From Thermanaeromonas toyohensis ToBE (GTDB taxonomy: Bacteria > Bacillota > DSM-521 > Neomoorellales > Neomoorellaceae), in contig NZ_LT838272.1 in the NCBI RefSeq assembly GCF_900176005.1, positions 1,631,587 to 1,695,586 on the forward strand: a stretch of DNA of 64,000 nt, written 5' to 3'. Each line of letters begins with the position of its first letter. The stretch's first letter is position 1. Below the pieces are notes generated by a model. It was not told the origin of the DNA. It saw only the letters and a program-made list of their open reading frames with translations, and did not search any database. Of this stretch, positions 53,840-62,849 are shown piece after piece. A program made the translations under genes and the position numbers.

Positions 53840-55240
53840 TTAATTTAATGGTTTAAAATAGGCTTCAGGGTTGACCGTTAGCTTGGCTCCATACCAGAGA
53901 CGTCGCCAATGACTTAAAGAAATTTTTCCAAGTAGAAGCTGTTTTAGTGCCCACCAAACCGTAAATAGGACATTAGAGGGTTTTAGATAGGCTGAACGAT
54001 ATAAATTGACCAGTTCCTGGTAGAACCGGGGTAGGGGGAGTTTGGTAGGCAGTACAGCGTGTAAGAGATCGTATAGCTCATAGTTGAAAGTTGTTATGTG
54101 TTCCTTTACTTTTTCGAAGAGCTCGGTACCGGGTAAAGGGGTTAACACACTAAAGTAAGGTTGGCTTATGCGTAAGCGCTTGACATATTCAGCGAGTTTT
54201 TTAAAGTCGGTTTCATTAAACTGTGGGTCTACAATAAAAGAGGCATACACCCCAATGTTAAGGGATTGCAATACCTTCAGGGCCCGTTCATTGTTTTCTA
54301 CGGTGTTTCGCTTTCCTACATTTTCTAAGTCTTGATTTTCTGTTTTTTCGAATCCTATAAAAACCTGGTCTAGACCTACCTCTTTTAGCTTAGCAATTAA
54401 GTCCGCATGGGCGACGATAGTATCGCTTCGGGCCTGGATAATGAAACGCCTCCGGGGGAGCCGTTTTTGTTTAATAAGGGCTATAATACGCAGTACCCGG
54501 GGAATATCTGCCAGAAAATTATCATCGGTGAAGAGGACATCTCCAGGAGGAAGCTGGGCTAGCTCTTCTACCACTCGCTCTGGTGACATGGTTCTGAACC
54601 TTCCACGGTTAAAACGCCAAACGCTACAGAAATTACACCGGTAAGGGCAACCCCTAGAGGTCTCTACTGTAATTACCGGGCGCCGGAAACCTAAAAAATA
54701 GTGCGGACGATAGGGGGCTGTGAGATCACGGCGGGGGAAGGGTACTTGGTCCAAATTTGTCAACAATGGCCTGATACCGGTAAAGACCTGGCCGTCAGGA
54801 TAGTTTAATACCAAGCCGCGCACCTGGGACAAATCTTGCCCGCCCTCTAGGGCAGAGATCAGTTCTGGTGTAGTGGTTTCGCCTTCTCCTATTACTAACG
54901 CATCTATTGCAGGGTGGAAGAAAGCCTCGGGAGTAAGGGAAGCATGGTGTCCCCCTACGAAAATGAAAAACTTTGGATTGATCTGGCGCAGCGCTTGGGC
55001 TAAATTTAGCACACGGTATGTATCTACGGCGAAGGAACAGCTTATCCCTATAGCCTGGGGGTTGAATTCTTTTACTGCGTTAACCGGCAATTCTCCTTCG
55101 AGCAAGTCTAAAAGTTTGACCTGGTGATGGGCACTTGTTAAGGCACCTGCTACAATTTCCAGTCCTAAGGGTTCAACGCAGATGGTGCTTTGGAATCCCA
55201 GACCTCCCTTGGGGCGAGGTTGTAGCAACAGCACGCGCAT
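53840..55240 (-). CDS. B12-binding radical SAM protein
   Basis: A 466-residue protein. The N-terminal cobalamin-binding fold (VLLLQPRPKGGLGF, NPQAIGISCS, FVGGHHASLTP, VIGEGETT) lacks the DxHxxG loop, as is common in this class. The radical SAM domain has RGCPYRCNFCSVWRF near 195-209. A C-terminal DUF4070-like helical region follows. Relatives include hopanoid and bacteriochlorophyll enzymes and methyltransferases; the substrate cannot be told. A strong terminator separates it from acr3 upstream. Confidence 0.9.
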   Translation of the reverse strand: MRVLLLQPRPKGGLGFQSTICVEPLGLEIVAGALTSAHHQVKLLDLLEGELPVNAVKEFNPQAIGISCSFAVDTYRVLNLAQALRQINPKFFIFVGGHHASLTPEAFFHPAIDALVIGEGETTTPELISALEGGQDLSQVRGLVLNYPDGQVFTGIRPLLTNLDQVPFPRRDLTAPYRPHYFLGFRRPVITVETSRGCPYRCNFCSVWRFNRGRFRTMSPERVVEELAQLPPGDVLFTDDNFLADIPRVLRIIALIKQKRLPRRRFIIQARSDTIVAHADLIAKLKEVGLDQVFIGFEKTENQDLENVGKRNTVENNERALKVLQSLNIGVYASFIVDPQFNETDFKKLAEYVKRLRISQPYFSVLTPLPGTELFEKVKEHITTFNYELYDLLHAVLPTKLPLPRFYQELVNLYRSAYLKPSNVLFTVWWALKQLLLGKISLSHWRRLWYGAKLTVNPEAYFKPLN

Positions 55241-55265
55241 GATAGTTTCCCCTTTCCACTATTTT

Positions 55266-55300
55266 AAAAAGAAGGGCCCCGATGGTAGGCCCTTCTTTTT
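55266..55300. terminator. Bidirectional terminator
   Basis: AAAAAGAAGGGCC (55266-55278) pairs with GGCCCTTCTTTTT (55288-55300), with A's on one side and T's on the other. It ends acr3 on the minus strand. Confidence 0.85.
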
Positions 55301-55308
55301 AACACACT

Positions 55309-56391
55309 TTATTCCCTGTTGCTCGCCGTTTTGGGCTCTCCCGTAGGGGTAAAATATTTGCGCGAAAAGGCCAGAGCCACATTGACCAGGCCGATCATTA
55401 CCGGTACCTCAATTAAGGGGCCGATTACCGCGGCAAAGGCCTGGCCGGAGTTGATGCCGAAGACGGCCACGGCTACGGCTATGGCCAGCTCAAAGTTGTT
55501 GCTGGCTGCTGTAAAGGAGAGGGTAGTGGTCTGGGCATAATTTATTCCTAACCGCATGCTCAAGAAAAAGGATATCAAGAACATCACTACAAAGTAGGCG
55601 ATAAGGGGTATGGCTACCCGCACGACATCCATGGGAAGGCTAACAATATAATTGCCCTTCAAGGAGAACATGACCACAATAGTGAAGAGCAAAGCTATTA
55701 GAGCCAAGGGGCTTACTTTAGGCACAAAAACTTTTTCGTACCACTCTTTGCCCTTAGCAGGTAAAAGTATCCTCCGGGTAAGAAAGCCGGCCACAAAGGG
55801 GATGCCAAGATAAATAGCTACACTGGTGGCTACTTCTCCAATGGACACCTGCACCCGCATACCCTTAAGCCCTATGAGGGTAGGCAATACGGTAATGAAG
55901 ATATAAGCATATATAGAGTAAAACACGACCTGGAAGATGGAATTGAGGGCCACCAGGGCGGCCGCATATTCACTGTCGCCATTGGCTAGGCTGTTCCATA
56001 CAATGACCATGGCGATGCAGCGGGCAAGGCCTATAAGAATAAGCCCTACCATATACTCAGGATAGTTCCGGAGAAAGATTATGGCCAGGATGAACATCAG
56101 AATAGGGCCGATTACCCAGTTTTGGATGAGGGAGAGGGCTAACACCTTGGAGTTCTTAAAAACTTTGCCCATCTCCTCATATTTTACTTTGGCTAAGGGA
56201 GGGTACATCATAACAATCAGGCCTATGGCTATGGGGATGGAAGTGGTTCCAATAGAAAGCTTATCCAGGGCCGTAGCCACCCCTGGCACAAAATAACCCA
56301 AGCCTACACCGAAAGCCATGGCCAGGAAAATCCATAGAGTAAGGAAGCGGTCCAGCAAGGAAAGGCGTGCTGCAGCTTGGCCGTTGGGCAT
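55309..56391 (-). CDS. acr3: ACR3 arsenite efflux permease
   Basis: A 360-residue membrane protein with ten predicted membrane segments, the normal length for ACR3 (bile acid:Na+ symporter superfamily). The conserved [13 protein letters not shown] carries catalytic Cys125, and [17 protein letters not shown] and [10 protein letters not shown] are diagnostic. It exports As(III), possibly Sb(III). The ArsR gene 110-130 nt upstream on the same strand probably controls it. Confidence 0.97.
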   Translation of the reverse strand: MPNGQAAARLSLLDRFLTLWIFLAMAFGVGLGYFVPGVATALDKLSIGTTSIPIAIGLIVMMYPPLAKVKYEEMGKVFKNSKVLALSLIQNWVIGPILMFILAIIFLRNYPEYMVGLILIGLARCIAMVIVWNSLANGDSEYAAALVALNSIFQVVFYSIYAYIFITVLPTLIGLKGMRVQVSIGEVATSVAIYLGIPFVAGFLTRRILLPAKGKEWYEKVFVPKVSPLALIALLFTIVVMFSLKGNYIVSLPMDVVRVAIPLIAYFVVMFLISFFLSMRLGINYAQTTTLSFTAASNNFELAIAVAVAVFGINSGQAFAAVIGPLIEVPVMIGLVNVALAFSRKYFTPTGEPKTASNRE

Positions 56392-56500
56392 AACCAGTTT
56401 TGACCTCCCTTTCTAGGTTACTATTTTGGCTGCTGGTGCTTTTCTAGATAGCACGCTGCTTTTCATATATTGCTTTTTCACTCGGATTACAGTTAGTTTT

Positions 56501-56872
56501 TTATTCTTGTCTTCTTACCGGCCGGCAATTAACTTTGGGGTTTTGCTTTAGCTTTTCAACTTGGAGCTTTTCCTGTTCCAACCCCTTTTTGTCCTGTAAA
56601 GGAGAAAACAGATAGGAGGAAAAATCTTGCAGAAACCTCTCCAGGAACTCCCTTCTCAAGGAATAAAATACCCACTGGCCTATCTTTTCTTCCTCTACCA
56701 GGCCAGCCTCTTTAAGAACACGCAGATGCTGGGAGATAGCTGGCTGAGAAACATTGAAGATTTCCTCCAGCTCGCATACACAGAACTCCTGCTCGGCCAA
56801 AAGGGCGACGATTTTTAAGCGCAGGCTTTGGCCCAGGGCCTTAAATATTTTTTCAGCTTCTTTTATTTCCAA
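56501..56872 (-). CDS. arsR: ArsR-family repressor (acr3 unit)
   Basis: A 123-residue winged-helix repressor. The metal site motif EFCVCELEEIF (Cys-x-Cys) and recognition helix SQPAISQHLRVLKEAG are intact. TTG 56872 is chosen because AGGAGGTGA lies 8 nt upstream; the ATG at 56929 would sit at the predicted transcription start and has no SD. As(III) binding releases it from the operator, derepressing acr3. The C-terminal tail is long and charged, with one Cys. Confidence 0.92.
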   Translation of the reverse strand: MEIKEAEKIFKALGQSLRLKIVALLAEQEFCVCELEEIFNVSQPAISQHLRVLKEAGLVEEEKIGQWVFYSLRREFLERFLQDFSSYLFSPLQDKKGLEQEKLQVEKLKQNPKVNCRPVRRQE

Positions 56873-56937
56873 GCATTGCTTCACCTCCTGAACATTTGGT
56901 CCTATTTGCAGTTGGTTGCGCATAATCATTTGCTTAT

Positions 56938-56966
56938 ATATTATTTTACCTTTGAATTTCTGTCAA
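56938..56966 (-). promoter_or_regulatory. Consensus promoter for arsR-acr3
   Basis: On the minus strand TTGACA (56966-56961), a 17-bp spacer and TAATAT (56943-56938). Transcription would start near 56931. Confidence 0.8.
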
Positions 56967-56994
56967 GGAATTGTTGGGGATGGTTACAAAAAGG

Positions 56995-57043
56995 TTGACA
57001 CCCGAGGGTGTTTGTTTTAAAATTTAAATTGCAATATAGCAAT
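56995..57043 (+). promoter_or_regulatory. Promoter and operator for the + strand ars operon
   Basis: TTGACA (56995-57000), 17-bp spacer, TAAAAT (57018-57023). Just downstream ATTGCaatataGCAAT (57028-57043) is a perfect 5-bp inverted repeat followed by ATATAgtaaTATA, suitable as an ArsR operator. It is divergent from the acr3 promoter 30 nt away. Confidence 0.8.
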
Positions 57044-57126
57044 ATAGTAATATAAAGAGCCAATTCTATTGCGTTACCGTGTATTTCACCGTATTTCAAA
57101 TTACACCGCTTAAGGAGAGTGAAGGC

Positions 57127-57513
57127 GTGGAACGGCTAATCGAATATCTCAAAGTCCTGGCAGATCCCACGCGCATGAAAATAATTAAATTCCTTTTAGA
57201 GCGCGACATGTACGTTTGTGAATTGGTGGCGGTGATGGATATCGCCCAACCCACTGTATCCCAGCATCTAAGGAGATTAAAAGCGGTGGGACTGGCGGAG
57301 GAAAAGAAAGAAGGCCAGCGCGTCCGTTACCGGGTGAATAAGGAGGTGTTGGCTGAATGCCAGAGGGAACTAGAGATATTTTTGGCTACTCCCATCAAAG
57401 ATATCCCCCAAATGAAAGAAGAGTGGGAGCGCTTTGAAGCCCTCGTAGCCAGCGGGAAAGTATTGAGTTCTTGTCCACCGCCTATAGAAGATACCCATAA
57501 CGACTTAGCTTAG
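57127..57513 (+). CDS. ArsR-family repressor (permease unit)
   Basis: A 128-residue ArsR protein with MYVCELVAVMDIAQPTVSQHL: only one Cys in the alpha-3 helix (VCE in place of CVC), so its metal site differs from the divergent ArsR. A C-terminal SSCPPP could supply another Cys. GTG 57127 is chosen (AAGGAGAG 9 nt upstream). It heads the operon with the permease. Confidence 0.9.
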   Translation: MERLIEYLKVLADPTRMKIIKFLLERDMYVCELVAVMDIAQPTVSQHLRRLKAVGLAEEKKEGQRVRYRVNKEVLAECQRELEIFLATPIKDIPQMKEEWERFEALVASGKVLSSCPPPIEDTHNDLA

Positions 57514-57566
57514 TTCAAATTTGGTACAGCTTTTTTAAAGCTAATTTAAAAGGAGATGTTCTTCCT

Positions 57567-58739
57567 ATGAGCAAGCAAATTAAGCTGCTCTTAATTTTAG
57601 CCGTATTTCTAGCAGCCTACTTTCTCCCCTTCCACCATCCCAGGATGCAGAGCGCCATCCTAGAAGCTTTTTACATGCTACAGGAATATGCTAGGGAGCA
57701 CGTGCTCTTCTGCCTGGTACCTGCCCTCTTTATCGCGGGGGCTATGAGCAACTTCCTTTCTTCCCAGGCCGTAATGAAGTATCTGGGCCCAGACAGCCCC
57801 AAGGTGACGGCCTACGGAGTAGGAGCGGTTTCCGGGGCCATACTGGCTGTCTGTTCCTGCACTGTACTGCCTCTATTTATGGGTATTTACAAGCGGGGAG
57901 CGGGCTTAGGACCAGCCATAGCTTTCCTTTACTCCGGCCCAGCCATCAATGTACTGGCCATTATCCTTTCGGCCCGGGTTCTGGGCTGGCAAATAGGGCT
58001 GGCCAGGGCCCTGGGAGCGGTCCTGTTTTCGGTAGTTATAGGCCTTATTATGGCCCTTCTCTTTAGAGGAGAAGAGCAGGAGAGGACCAAAGGATTGCTC
58101 ATGCCTGAAGGTGAAGGCGAACCAAGGCGGACTTTAGGCCAGACTACGCTGTACTTCCTGGTCCTGGTGTTGATACTCGTCTTTGCCGCTTGGGGTAAGC
58201 CTGCGGAGAAGGTAGGTTTCTGGTATGCCGTGTACAGCGTAAAGTGGTATCTGGTGATCGGCCTGCTCATAGCCCTGGCCCTGATATTGCGGGCCTGGTT
58301 TACGCGGGAAGAATTAGCCGCCTGGGTGGATTCCACCTGGGATTTCAGCATTAAGATTTTACCCCTTCTCTTTGGAGGGGTACTGGTGGCCGGATTTCTC
58401 ATGGGCAGACCCGGCGTGGATACAGGGATAATCCCGGCCAAGTATATTTCCATGGTGGTGGGGGGCAACGGGCTTTTAGCCAACTTTACTGCCTCCCTTG
58501 TAGGAGCGTTTATGTACTTTGCCACTCTAACGGAAGTACCCATTGTACAGGGGCTTCTGGGCTCTGGCATGGGCCAGGGGCCTGCTCTAGCCCTGCTTCT
58601 TGCAGGGCCGGCTTTAAGTTTGCCCAATATGCTGGTTATCAACAGCGTCCTGGGCTTTAAGAAAACCTTCGCTTATGTTTCTCTGGTAGTCATAATGGCC
58701 ACCCTAACGGGCATGGTATTTGGAGCGCTGGTCGGCTAA
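57567..58739 (+). CDS. ArsP/DUF318-type permease
   Basis: A 390-residue protein with about ten membrane segments. AVCSCTVLPLFMGIYKRGAG is the Cys-containing signature of the UPF0718/DUF318 permeases, and a second half-repeat (FTASLVGAFMYFATLTEVPI) follows. ArsP members export trivalent organoarsenicals; others have unknown substrates. ATG 57567 foll. AAAGGAG. It is followed by redox proteins, so a thiol-reactive substrate is likely. Confidence 0.88.
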   Translation: MSKQIKLLLILAVFLAAYFLPFHHPRMQSAILEAFYMLQEYAREHVLFCLVPALFIAGAMSNFLSSQAVMKYLGPDSPKVTAYGVGAVSGAILAVCSCTVLPLFMGIYKRGAGLGPAIAFLYSGPAINVLAIILSARVLGWQIGLARALGAVLFSVVIGLIMALLFRGEEQERTKGLLMPEGEGEPRRTLGQTTLYFLVLVLILVFAAWGKPAEKVGFWYAVYSVKWYLVIGLLIALALILRAWFTREELAAWVDSTWDFSIKILPLLFGGVLVAGFLMGRPGVDTGIIPAKYISMVVGGNGLLANFTASLVGAFMYFATLTEVPIVQGLLGSGMGQGPALALLLAGPALSLPNMLVINSVLGFKKTFAYVSLVVIMATLTGMVFGALVG

Positions 58740-58777
58740 AGGAGTAAAAAATTTGCTTGGGGGAGGTCAGAGGATTT

Positions 58778-59503
58778 ATGTCCGTGTCCTTGAGGGAATT
58801 AGCGCAAAAGATGGTGGACATTTTGGGATTAAAAACTCAACCTGTAGCGGTTAAGTTTTGTGAAAGGACGTATGGGGATCATTTAGAGCAGAGGAAGATG
58901 CGCTACTGCCAGGCTTTGATGCTGGCCAGGCACGGAGAAGAGGTTGTTTTGACGGCGGAAAACATCGCCTGTCCGGCAGCCGCGGCAGCCTTCGGCTTCA
59001 AACCTTTGCCGGAAAAGATTGCCGAAGGTGACATGCTAGCTAACCTGGGACTGTTCGCCCAGCCCGCTGCAGCCAAGTATACCATGTCCCTTATGCCGAG
59101 ACTAGAGAGGGGCAAATATCAGGCTGTGCGCCTGCTCCCCCTTTCCCAGGCAGAAGGTGTGGTGCCGGATGTAGTGGTGGTAGAAGGGCTACCGGAACAG
59201 CTTATGTGGATTATCCTGGCTTCTGTCTTTAATACTGGTGGCAGGCTAAACTTTGAAACCGGGGTCTTCCAGGCCACCTGTGTTGACGCCACGGTAGTTC
59301 CCTTTATGAAACAAAAGGTGAATGCCTGTTTTGGCTGCTATGGGTGCCGGGAGGCGAGCGACATTGACCTATCAGAAACCGTTATGGGGTTTCCTGGGGG
59401 TATACTCGAGGAGGTGGTAGATTCTTTAAGCAGACTGGCGGCCAAAGCTCTGCCTAGAGCCAGAGGTAAGTCCGTGTATAAGGGTTTCGTAGGGCAACAA
59501 TAG
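58778..59503 (+). CDS. DUF169 protein
   Basis: A 241-residue DUF169 protein: QPVAVKFCE, RYCQALMLARHGEEVVLTAE, CPAAAAAFGF and CFGCYGCREASDI. The many conserved Cys suggest a metal or Fe-S site. Function unknown; the family is common in strict anaerobes. ATG 58778 follows GGGGGAGG. It sits in the ArsR-permease operon. Confidence 0.88.
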   Translation: MSVSLRELAQKMVDILGLKTQPVAVKFCERTYGDHLEQRKMRYCQALMLARHGEEVVLTAENIACPAAAAAFGFKPLPEKIAEGDMLANLGLFAQPAAAKYTMSLMPRLERGKYQAVRLLPLSQAEGVVPDVVVVEGLPEQLMWIILASVFNTGGRLNFETGVFQATCVDATVVPFMKQKVNACFGCYGCREASDIDLSETVMGFPGGILEEVVDSLSRLAAKALPRARGKSVYKGFVGQQ

Positions 59504-59542
59504 TAAAATAGTAAAAATGATACAGGGAAGGGAGCGTTACTT

Positions 59543-59935
59543 ATGGGTCCCGGTGAAATGAATCTCGAACAGGTATTGCAGAAGATGCAGGAGAAATTGG
59601 GCGGCGATCCCTATCCTATGCGCTTGCTCAGCCAGCTGGTACCTCAGGGAGTAATGGACCAGGCCAGGTCAAGCCAATTTGTTGAAACCTTGCCTGCTAT
59701 TCCCATAAAGTATAAAATGTTGATGTACGTAACTGCTGCGGCAGCCTTGGGTTCGGAGTATTGCACTAAGGTTTATGCCCAGCGGGCCATGAGGGAAGGG
59801 GCTACCGTCCAGGAGATTATGGAGGCTGTCTTGATTGCTCGCTTTGTCAGCGCTTCTACCGTATTTGCTACCGCCATTCCTACCATGGAAATGCTTTTAA
59901 ATTCAACTCCCAAAGAAGGAGGGGACGTTAAATAA
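59543..59935 (+). CDS. Carboxymuconolactone decarboxylase/AhpD-like protein
   Basis: A 130-residue AhpD-fold protein. IPIKYKMLMYVTAAAALGSE followed by YCTKVYAQRAMREGATVQEI is the family core. The usual active-site CxxC is reduced to a single Cys (SEYCTKV), so peroxidase-type disulfide chemistry is uncertain. The start codon is ATG 59543 (AAGGGAG upstream); its stop overlaps the next start. Confidence 0.88.
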   Translation: MGPGEMNLEQVLQKMQEKLGGDPYPMRLLSQLVPQGVMDQARSSQFVETLPAIPIKYKMLMYVTAAAALGSEYCTKVYAQRAMREGATVQEIMEAVLIARFVSASTVFATAIPTMEMLLNSTPKEGGDVK

Positions 59936-60177
59936 TGGAAATCAAGGTCTTAGGTCCGGGTTGCGCCCGGTGTAAGGCGCTGGAACAAAATGTTATAAAC
60001 GCTCTGGCCGAAATGGGTGTTGCGGCTGACGTGGAAAAGGTAACTGACATCAACAAGATCACTGATTATGGGGTCATGATGACACCCGGGCTGGTCATCA
60101 ACGGCAAAGTTAAAGTCTTCGGCCGGGTGCCTGACAAAGAGGAGATTAAGAAGTGGGTCCAGGAGGAAATGAGCTAA
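59935..60177 (+). CDS. Thioredoxin-like redox protein (TM0996/MTH895 type)
   Basis: An 80-residue small thioredoxin fold: IKVLGPGCARCKALEQNVIN with the CxxC site CARC, and YGVMMTPGLVINGKVKVFG with the cis-Pro. This group is often encoded next to permeases of the DUF318 type, suggesting that it reduces substrate or transporter thiols. It overlaps the upstream gene (TAATG). Confidence 0.93.
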   Translation: MEIKVLGPGCARCKALEQNVINALAEMGVAADVEKVTDINKITDYGVMMTPGLVINGKVKVFGRVPDKEEIKKWVQEEMS

Positions 60178-60190
60178 AGGAGTGGGGTGT

Positions 60191-60565
60191 ATGGCGGAAA
60201 AGTGCACCTGCGACCCGGCAGAAATTATGATTTTCCCTTGCGCCGGAGGGTCGAATGTAGGGCAGCTGGCCAACCAGGCGGCGGTAAAGCTGGACCAAGA
60301 AGGAGTAGGCAAGCTTTTTTGCTTGGCCGGCCTCGGGGGTCATGTGCAGAGCATTGTGGAATCCACCAAAGTGGCCAAAAGGATCGTAGTTATTGACGGC
60401 TGTCCCATAGCTTGTGCTAAAGCTACAGTAGAACATGCTGGCTTTCCGGTGACCGACTATGTTATGGTGACCAAATTGGGAGTTAAAAAACACCACGATT
60501 TTGTCTGGACGGATGAAGAAATTGAGCGCGTGGTAAAAGCGGTGAAGGAATCCCTGGGGTATTAG
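60191..60565 (+). CDS. DGC-domain putative zinc-binding protein
   Basis: A 124-residue protein: MIFPCAGGSNVGQLANQAA, LFCLAGLGGHV and VVIDGCPIACAKATVEHAGF, the DGCP...C signature of the DGC family. Probably a Cys-rich metal-binding or sensor protein; function unknown. ATG 60191 follows AAAGGAG. It is the last gene before a terminator. Confidence 0.9.
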   Translation: MAEKCTCDPAEIMIFPCAGGSNVGQLANQAAVKLDQEGVGKLFCLAGLGGHVQSIVESTKVAKRIVVIDGCPIACAKATVEHAGFPVTDYVMVTKLGVKKHHDFVWTDEEIERVVKAVKESLGY

Positions 60566-60569
60566 TTTT

Positions 60570-60610
60570 AAGGCCACGGGTAGGAGATATTTGCCCGTGG
60601 CCTTCTTAAA
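60570..60610 (+). terminator. Rho-independent terminator
   Basis: AAGGCCACGGG (60570-60580) pairs with CCCGTGGCCTT (60594-60604), followed by CTTAAA. Confidence 0.75.
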
Positions 60611-60631
60611 AAGAGGAGAAGGGGTTTATTT

Positions 60632-61786
60632 ATGGGTATCTATCTGGATAATGCCGCCACTTCTTTCCCTAAGCCTGAGAGAGTATATAAGGCCATAGAT
60701 GATTATTTGCGCCATACAGGGGTCAGTGCTGGGAGAGGAGCCTATAAGCTTGCTTTGGAGGCTGATAGAATTGTATATGAGGCCCGCTCTCATTTAGGCC
60801 GCCTGTTCAACATAAAAGATGTAAGCCGCATAGTGTTTACCTTTAACGTTACTGAAGCCTTAAACCTGGCCATAAAGGGATTGCTTAAAGAGGGGGATCA
60901 CGTTATAACTACTTCGATGGAGCATAATGCCGTCTGGCGGCCTTTAAAAAGGCTTGAGCGGGAAAGAGGAATTAAAATAACTGCCCTCCCTTGTCCTCAA
61001 GGAGGCTCTTTTCGTTTGCGCGATTTACAGGAATCTATCCGGCCAGAGACCAAAATGATAGTCATGCTCCATGCTTCCAATGTTACCGGCGCTTTGATGC
61101 CGGTGGAGGAAGTAGGGAAAATAGCGCGCAAGAAGGGTATACCTTTTCTGGTGGATGCTGCCCAGACAGCAGGGGCCTACCCCATTGATGTGGAGGCCAT
61201 GAATATCGATCTTTTAGCCTTTACTGGTCACAAAGGGTTAATGGGACCTCAAGGGACAGGCGGTTTATATATCAGGGAAGGCTTTGAGCCGGAGCCCCTT
61301 ATCGAGGGAGGGACAGGAAGCGAGTCTATCTTAGAAGAGCAGCCCCGGGTTTTGCCTGACAGATATGAGGCAGGTACGCAGAATGTGGCGGGGCTAGCGG
61401 GCCTGAAAGCGGCGGTGAAATTTTTGCTGGAGACTGGCGTGGAAAACATCCGGAAAAAAGAGCTAGAGCTTCTCGGTTATCTGCAGGAAGGCTTAAAAAG
61501 AATACCCGGCTTAGAAATTTATGGCCCTCCTGATGTTACCTCCAAGGTTGGTGTAGTGTCTTTTAATTTAACTTCTGTGAGTGCTGGTGAAGTAGCTTAT
61601 GTGCTAGACGAGGTTTATGGGATCATGGTAAGATCTGGGCTGCACTGCGCACCTTGCGCTCACCGCAGTATAGGCACTTTAGAACGGGGGGCAGTCCGGG
61701 TAAGCCTGGGTTATTTTAACACCCGGGACGATATTGATACCCTTCTAGCGGCCCTGCGAGATATTTCTGGACGTTTAAGAGGGTGA
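60632..61786 (+). CDS. Cysteine desulfurase-like aminotransferase
   Basis: A 384-residue class V PLP enzyme. IYLDNAATSFPKPERVYKAI start, SMEHNAVWRPL (His near 99), LVDAAQTAGAYP (Asp near 180) and FTGHKGLMGPQGTGG (PLP Lys near 204). The catalytic Cys is in LHCAPCAHRSIG near 341, placing it with group II (SufS/CsdA-like) enzymes. It supplies sulfur for Fe-S or other thiol chemistry. ATG 60632 follows AGAGGAGAAGGGG. Confidence 0.93.
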   Translation: MGIYLDNAATSFPKPERVYKAIDDYLRHTGVSAGRGAYKLALEADRIVYEARSHLGRLFNIKDVSRIVFTFNVTEALNLAIKGLLKEGDHVITTSMEHNAVWRPLKRLERERGIKITALPCPQGGSFRLRDLQESIRPETKMIVMLHASNVTGALMPVEEVGKIARKKGIPFLVDAAQTAGAYPIDVEAMNIDLLAFTGHKGLMGPQGTGGLYIREGFEPEPLIEGGTGSESILEEQPRVLPDRYEAGTQNVAGLAGLKAAVKFLLETGVENIRKKELELLGYLQEGLKRIPGLEIYGPPDVTSKVGVVSFNLTSVSAGEVAYVLDEVYGIMVRSGLHCAPCAHRSIGTLERGAVRVSLGYFNTRDDIDTLLAALRDISGRLRG

Positions 61787-61793
61787 TAGTTTA

Positions 61794-61964
61794 ATGAGCA
61801 AAGTATTTATAGTGTTGGATGAAGAGGAGCAAGTGAAACTTGAGAGGATATGCCTGGATAAAGATAGGGAAGAGGCCTTAGAGTTTATTTTAAAGCACGT
61901 GGCTCAAAAGCTTAAGAAGCCGATGCCCTGTCTGGCGGGGCAGCTGATGCGGCCCGAGAGGTGA
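61794..61964 (+). CDS. Small hypothetical protein
   Basis: A 56-residue product from ATG 61794, 7 nt after the desulfurase stop, ending at TGA 61962-61964. Sequence start SKVFIVLDEEEQVKLERIC, then a charged helix and a PCLAG tail. It lies tightly between the desulfurase and the Fe-S protein, so it is probably part of the operon. No family recognised. Confidence 0.65.
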   Translation: MSKVFIVLDEEEQVKLERICLDKDREEALEFILKHVAQKLKKPMPCLAGQLMRPER

Positions 61965-61968
61965 AACT

Positions 61969-62490
61969 ATGTACTTACAAGATATACGTATAATCTACAT
62001 GGAGCCCTGCCTGGCTGACCCGGAGAAGATACGCCTAAAGGCCCGCTTCTCCCGCGATATCCGCGAATTAATGCCCTATCTTAACGCGGTTATTCCCCAC
62101 GCTGTTTATAATCCTGAAATCCATACATTAACCTTTACTAAGGAATTTCGCCTGCTGACAGTCTATCCCCAAGAGATGACTATAGCTAAAGCGCTTAATA
62201 CTACCGATGCGTTTAAGACTCTGGATTGGTTTAAAGATTTAGTTAACGACACTTATGCCCGCCGGGACCAAATTGAACCCCTTTACACCCGGCGCCGGCG
62301 ACCCACAGCCTTGGAGATATACAAATATCTCCCGGGTAAAAATTGCAAACAATGCGGTGAGCCCACTTGCCTGGCTTTTGCGGGTAAGATATTTATGGGG
62401 TACCGGTCCTTAGACGAATGTGGGCTTTTAGCCCGTGAAGAATATACTGTGTTGCGGGAGGCTTTAAGGCAATTAGTTGCGGGGGGTTAA
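61969..62490 (+). CDS. 4Fe-4S-domain protein (CoFeS-type)
   Basis: A 173-residue protein. The C-terminal 60 residues hold LPGKNCKQCGEPTCLAFAGK and DECGLL, the CxxCxxxxC...C motif of the 4Fe-4S domain seen in corrinoid Fe-S proteins (PF04060). The N-terminal 110 residues are a mixed domain often found with it. It starts 4 nt after the previous stop. Perhaps an electron carrier for the operon. Confidence 0.87.
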   Translation: MYLQDIRIIYMEPCLADPEKIRLKARFSRDIRELMPYLNAVIPHAVYNPEIHTLTFTKEFRLLTVYPQEMTIAKALNTTDAFKTLDWFKDLVNDTYARRDQIEPLYTRRRRPTALEIYKYLPGKNCKQCGEPTCLAFAGKIFMGYRSLDECGLLAREEYTVLREALRQLVAGG

Positions 62491-62782
62491 GAACGTTGAC
62501 ATACTATCCCTAAGGGTCAGGGTTCGGCGCACTTCTTATTAGGATAGTTATCCCCAAATATCCCGTTATCTCTCCAGTTTTGCCCCCAATTTTTCGTCAG
62601 GCATGTATTCAAGTATTAAGCCTGACCCAATAGAGCTGCCTCTAAATTTTCGATTTCCCTCCAGTTCAAAAACCCTCTGTTGTGACAATAATAGCCATGA
62701 ATGTTCCTTCTTTGCTTGGTGTAACTTAATAGATTCGCTCTAAAGAAGGGGGCTTTTCATTTTGGGGCGATTTCTTATGCCA
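62491..62782. other. AT-rich gene-free region
   Basis: About 290 nt without a convincing gene. It contains TCAGGC...GCCTGA (about 62598-62630), a weak inverted repeat, and nothing else I can name. Confidence 0.4.
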
Positions 62783-62811
62783 TTGACAGGAAGAATATAT
62801 AGGGGTATAAT
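62783..62811 (+). promoter_or_regulatory. Consensus sigma-A promoter for padR
   Basis: TTGACA (62783-62788), exactly 17 bp, TATAAT (62806-62811). Just downstream TTGATG (62815-62820) and CATCAA (62839-62844) form an inverted repeat that could be the regulator's operator. Confidence 0.85.
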
Positions 62812-62849
62812 GCATTGATGGAAGATACATTTTTCTGTCATCAAAGGGG

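Noticed and set aside
53840-55240. HpnP/HpnR hopanoid methylase or ArsL assignment
   Set aside because: The domain order fits the broad B12-radical SAM class, but no hopanoid or arsinothricin genes are adjacent and no diagnostic motif was seen.
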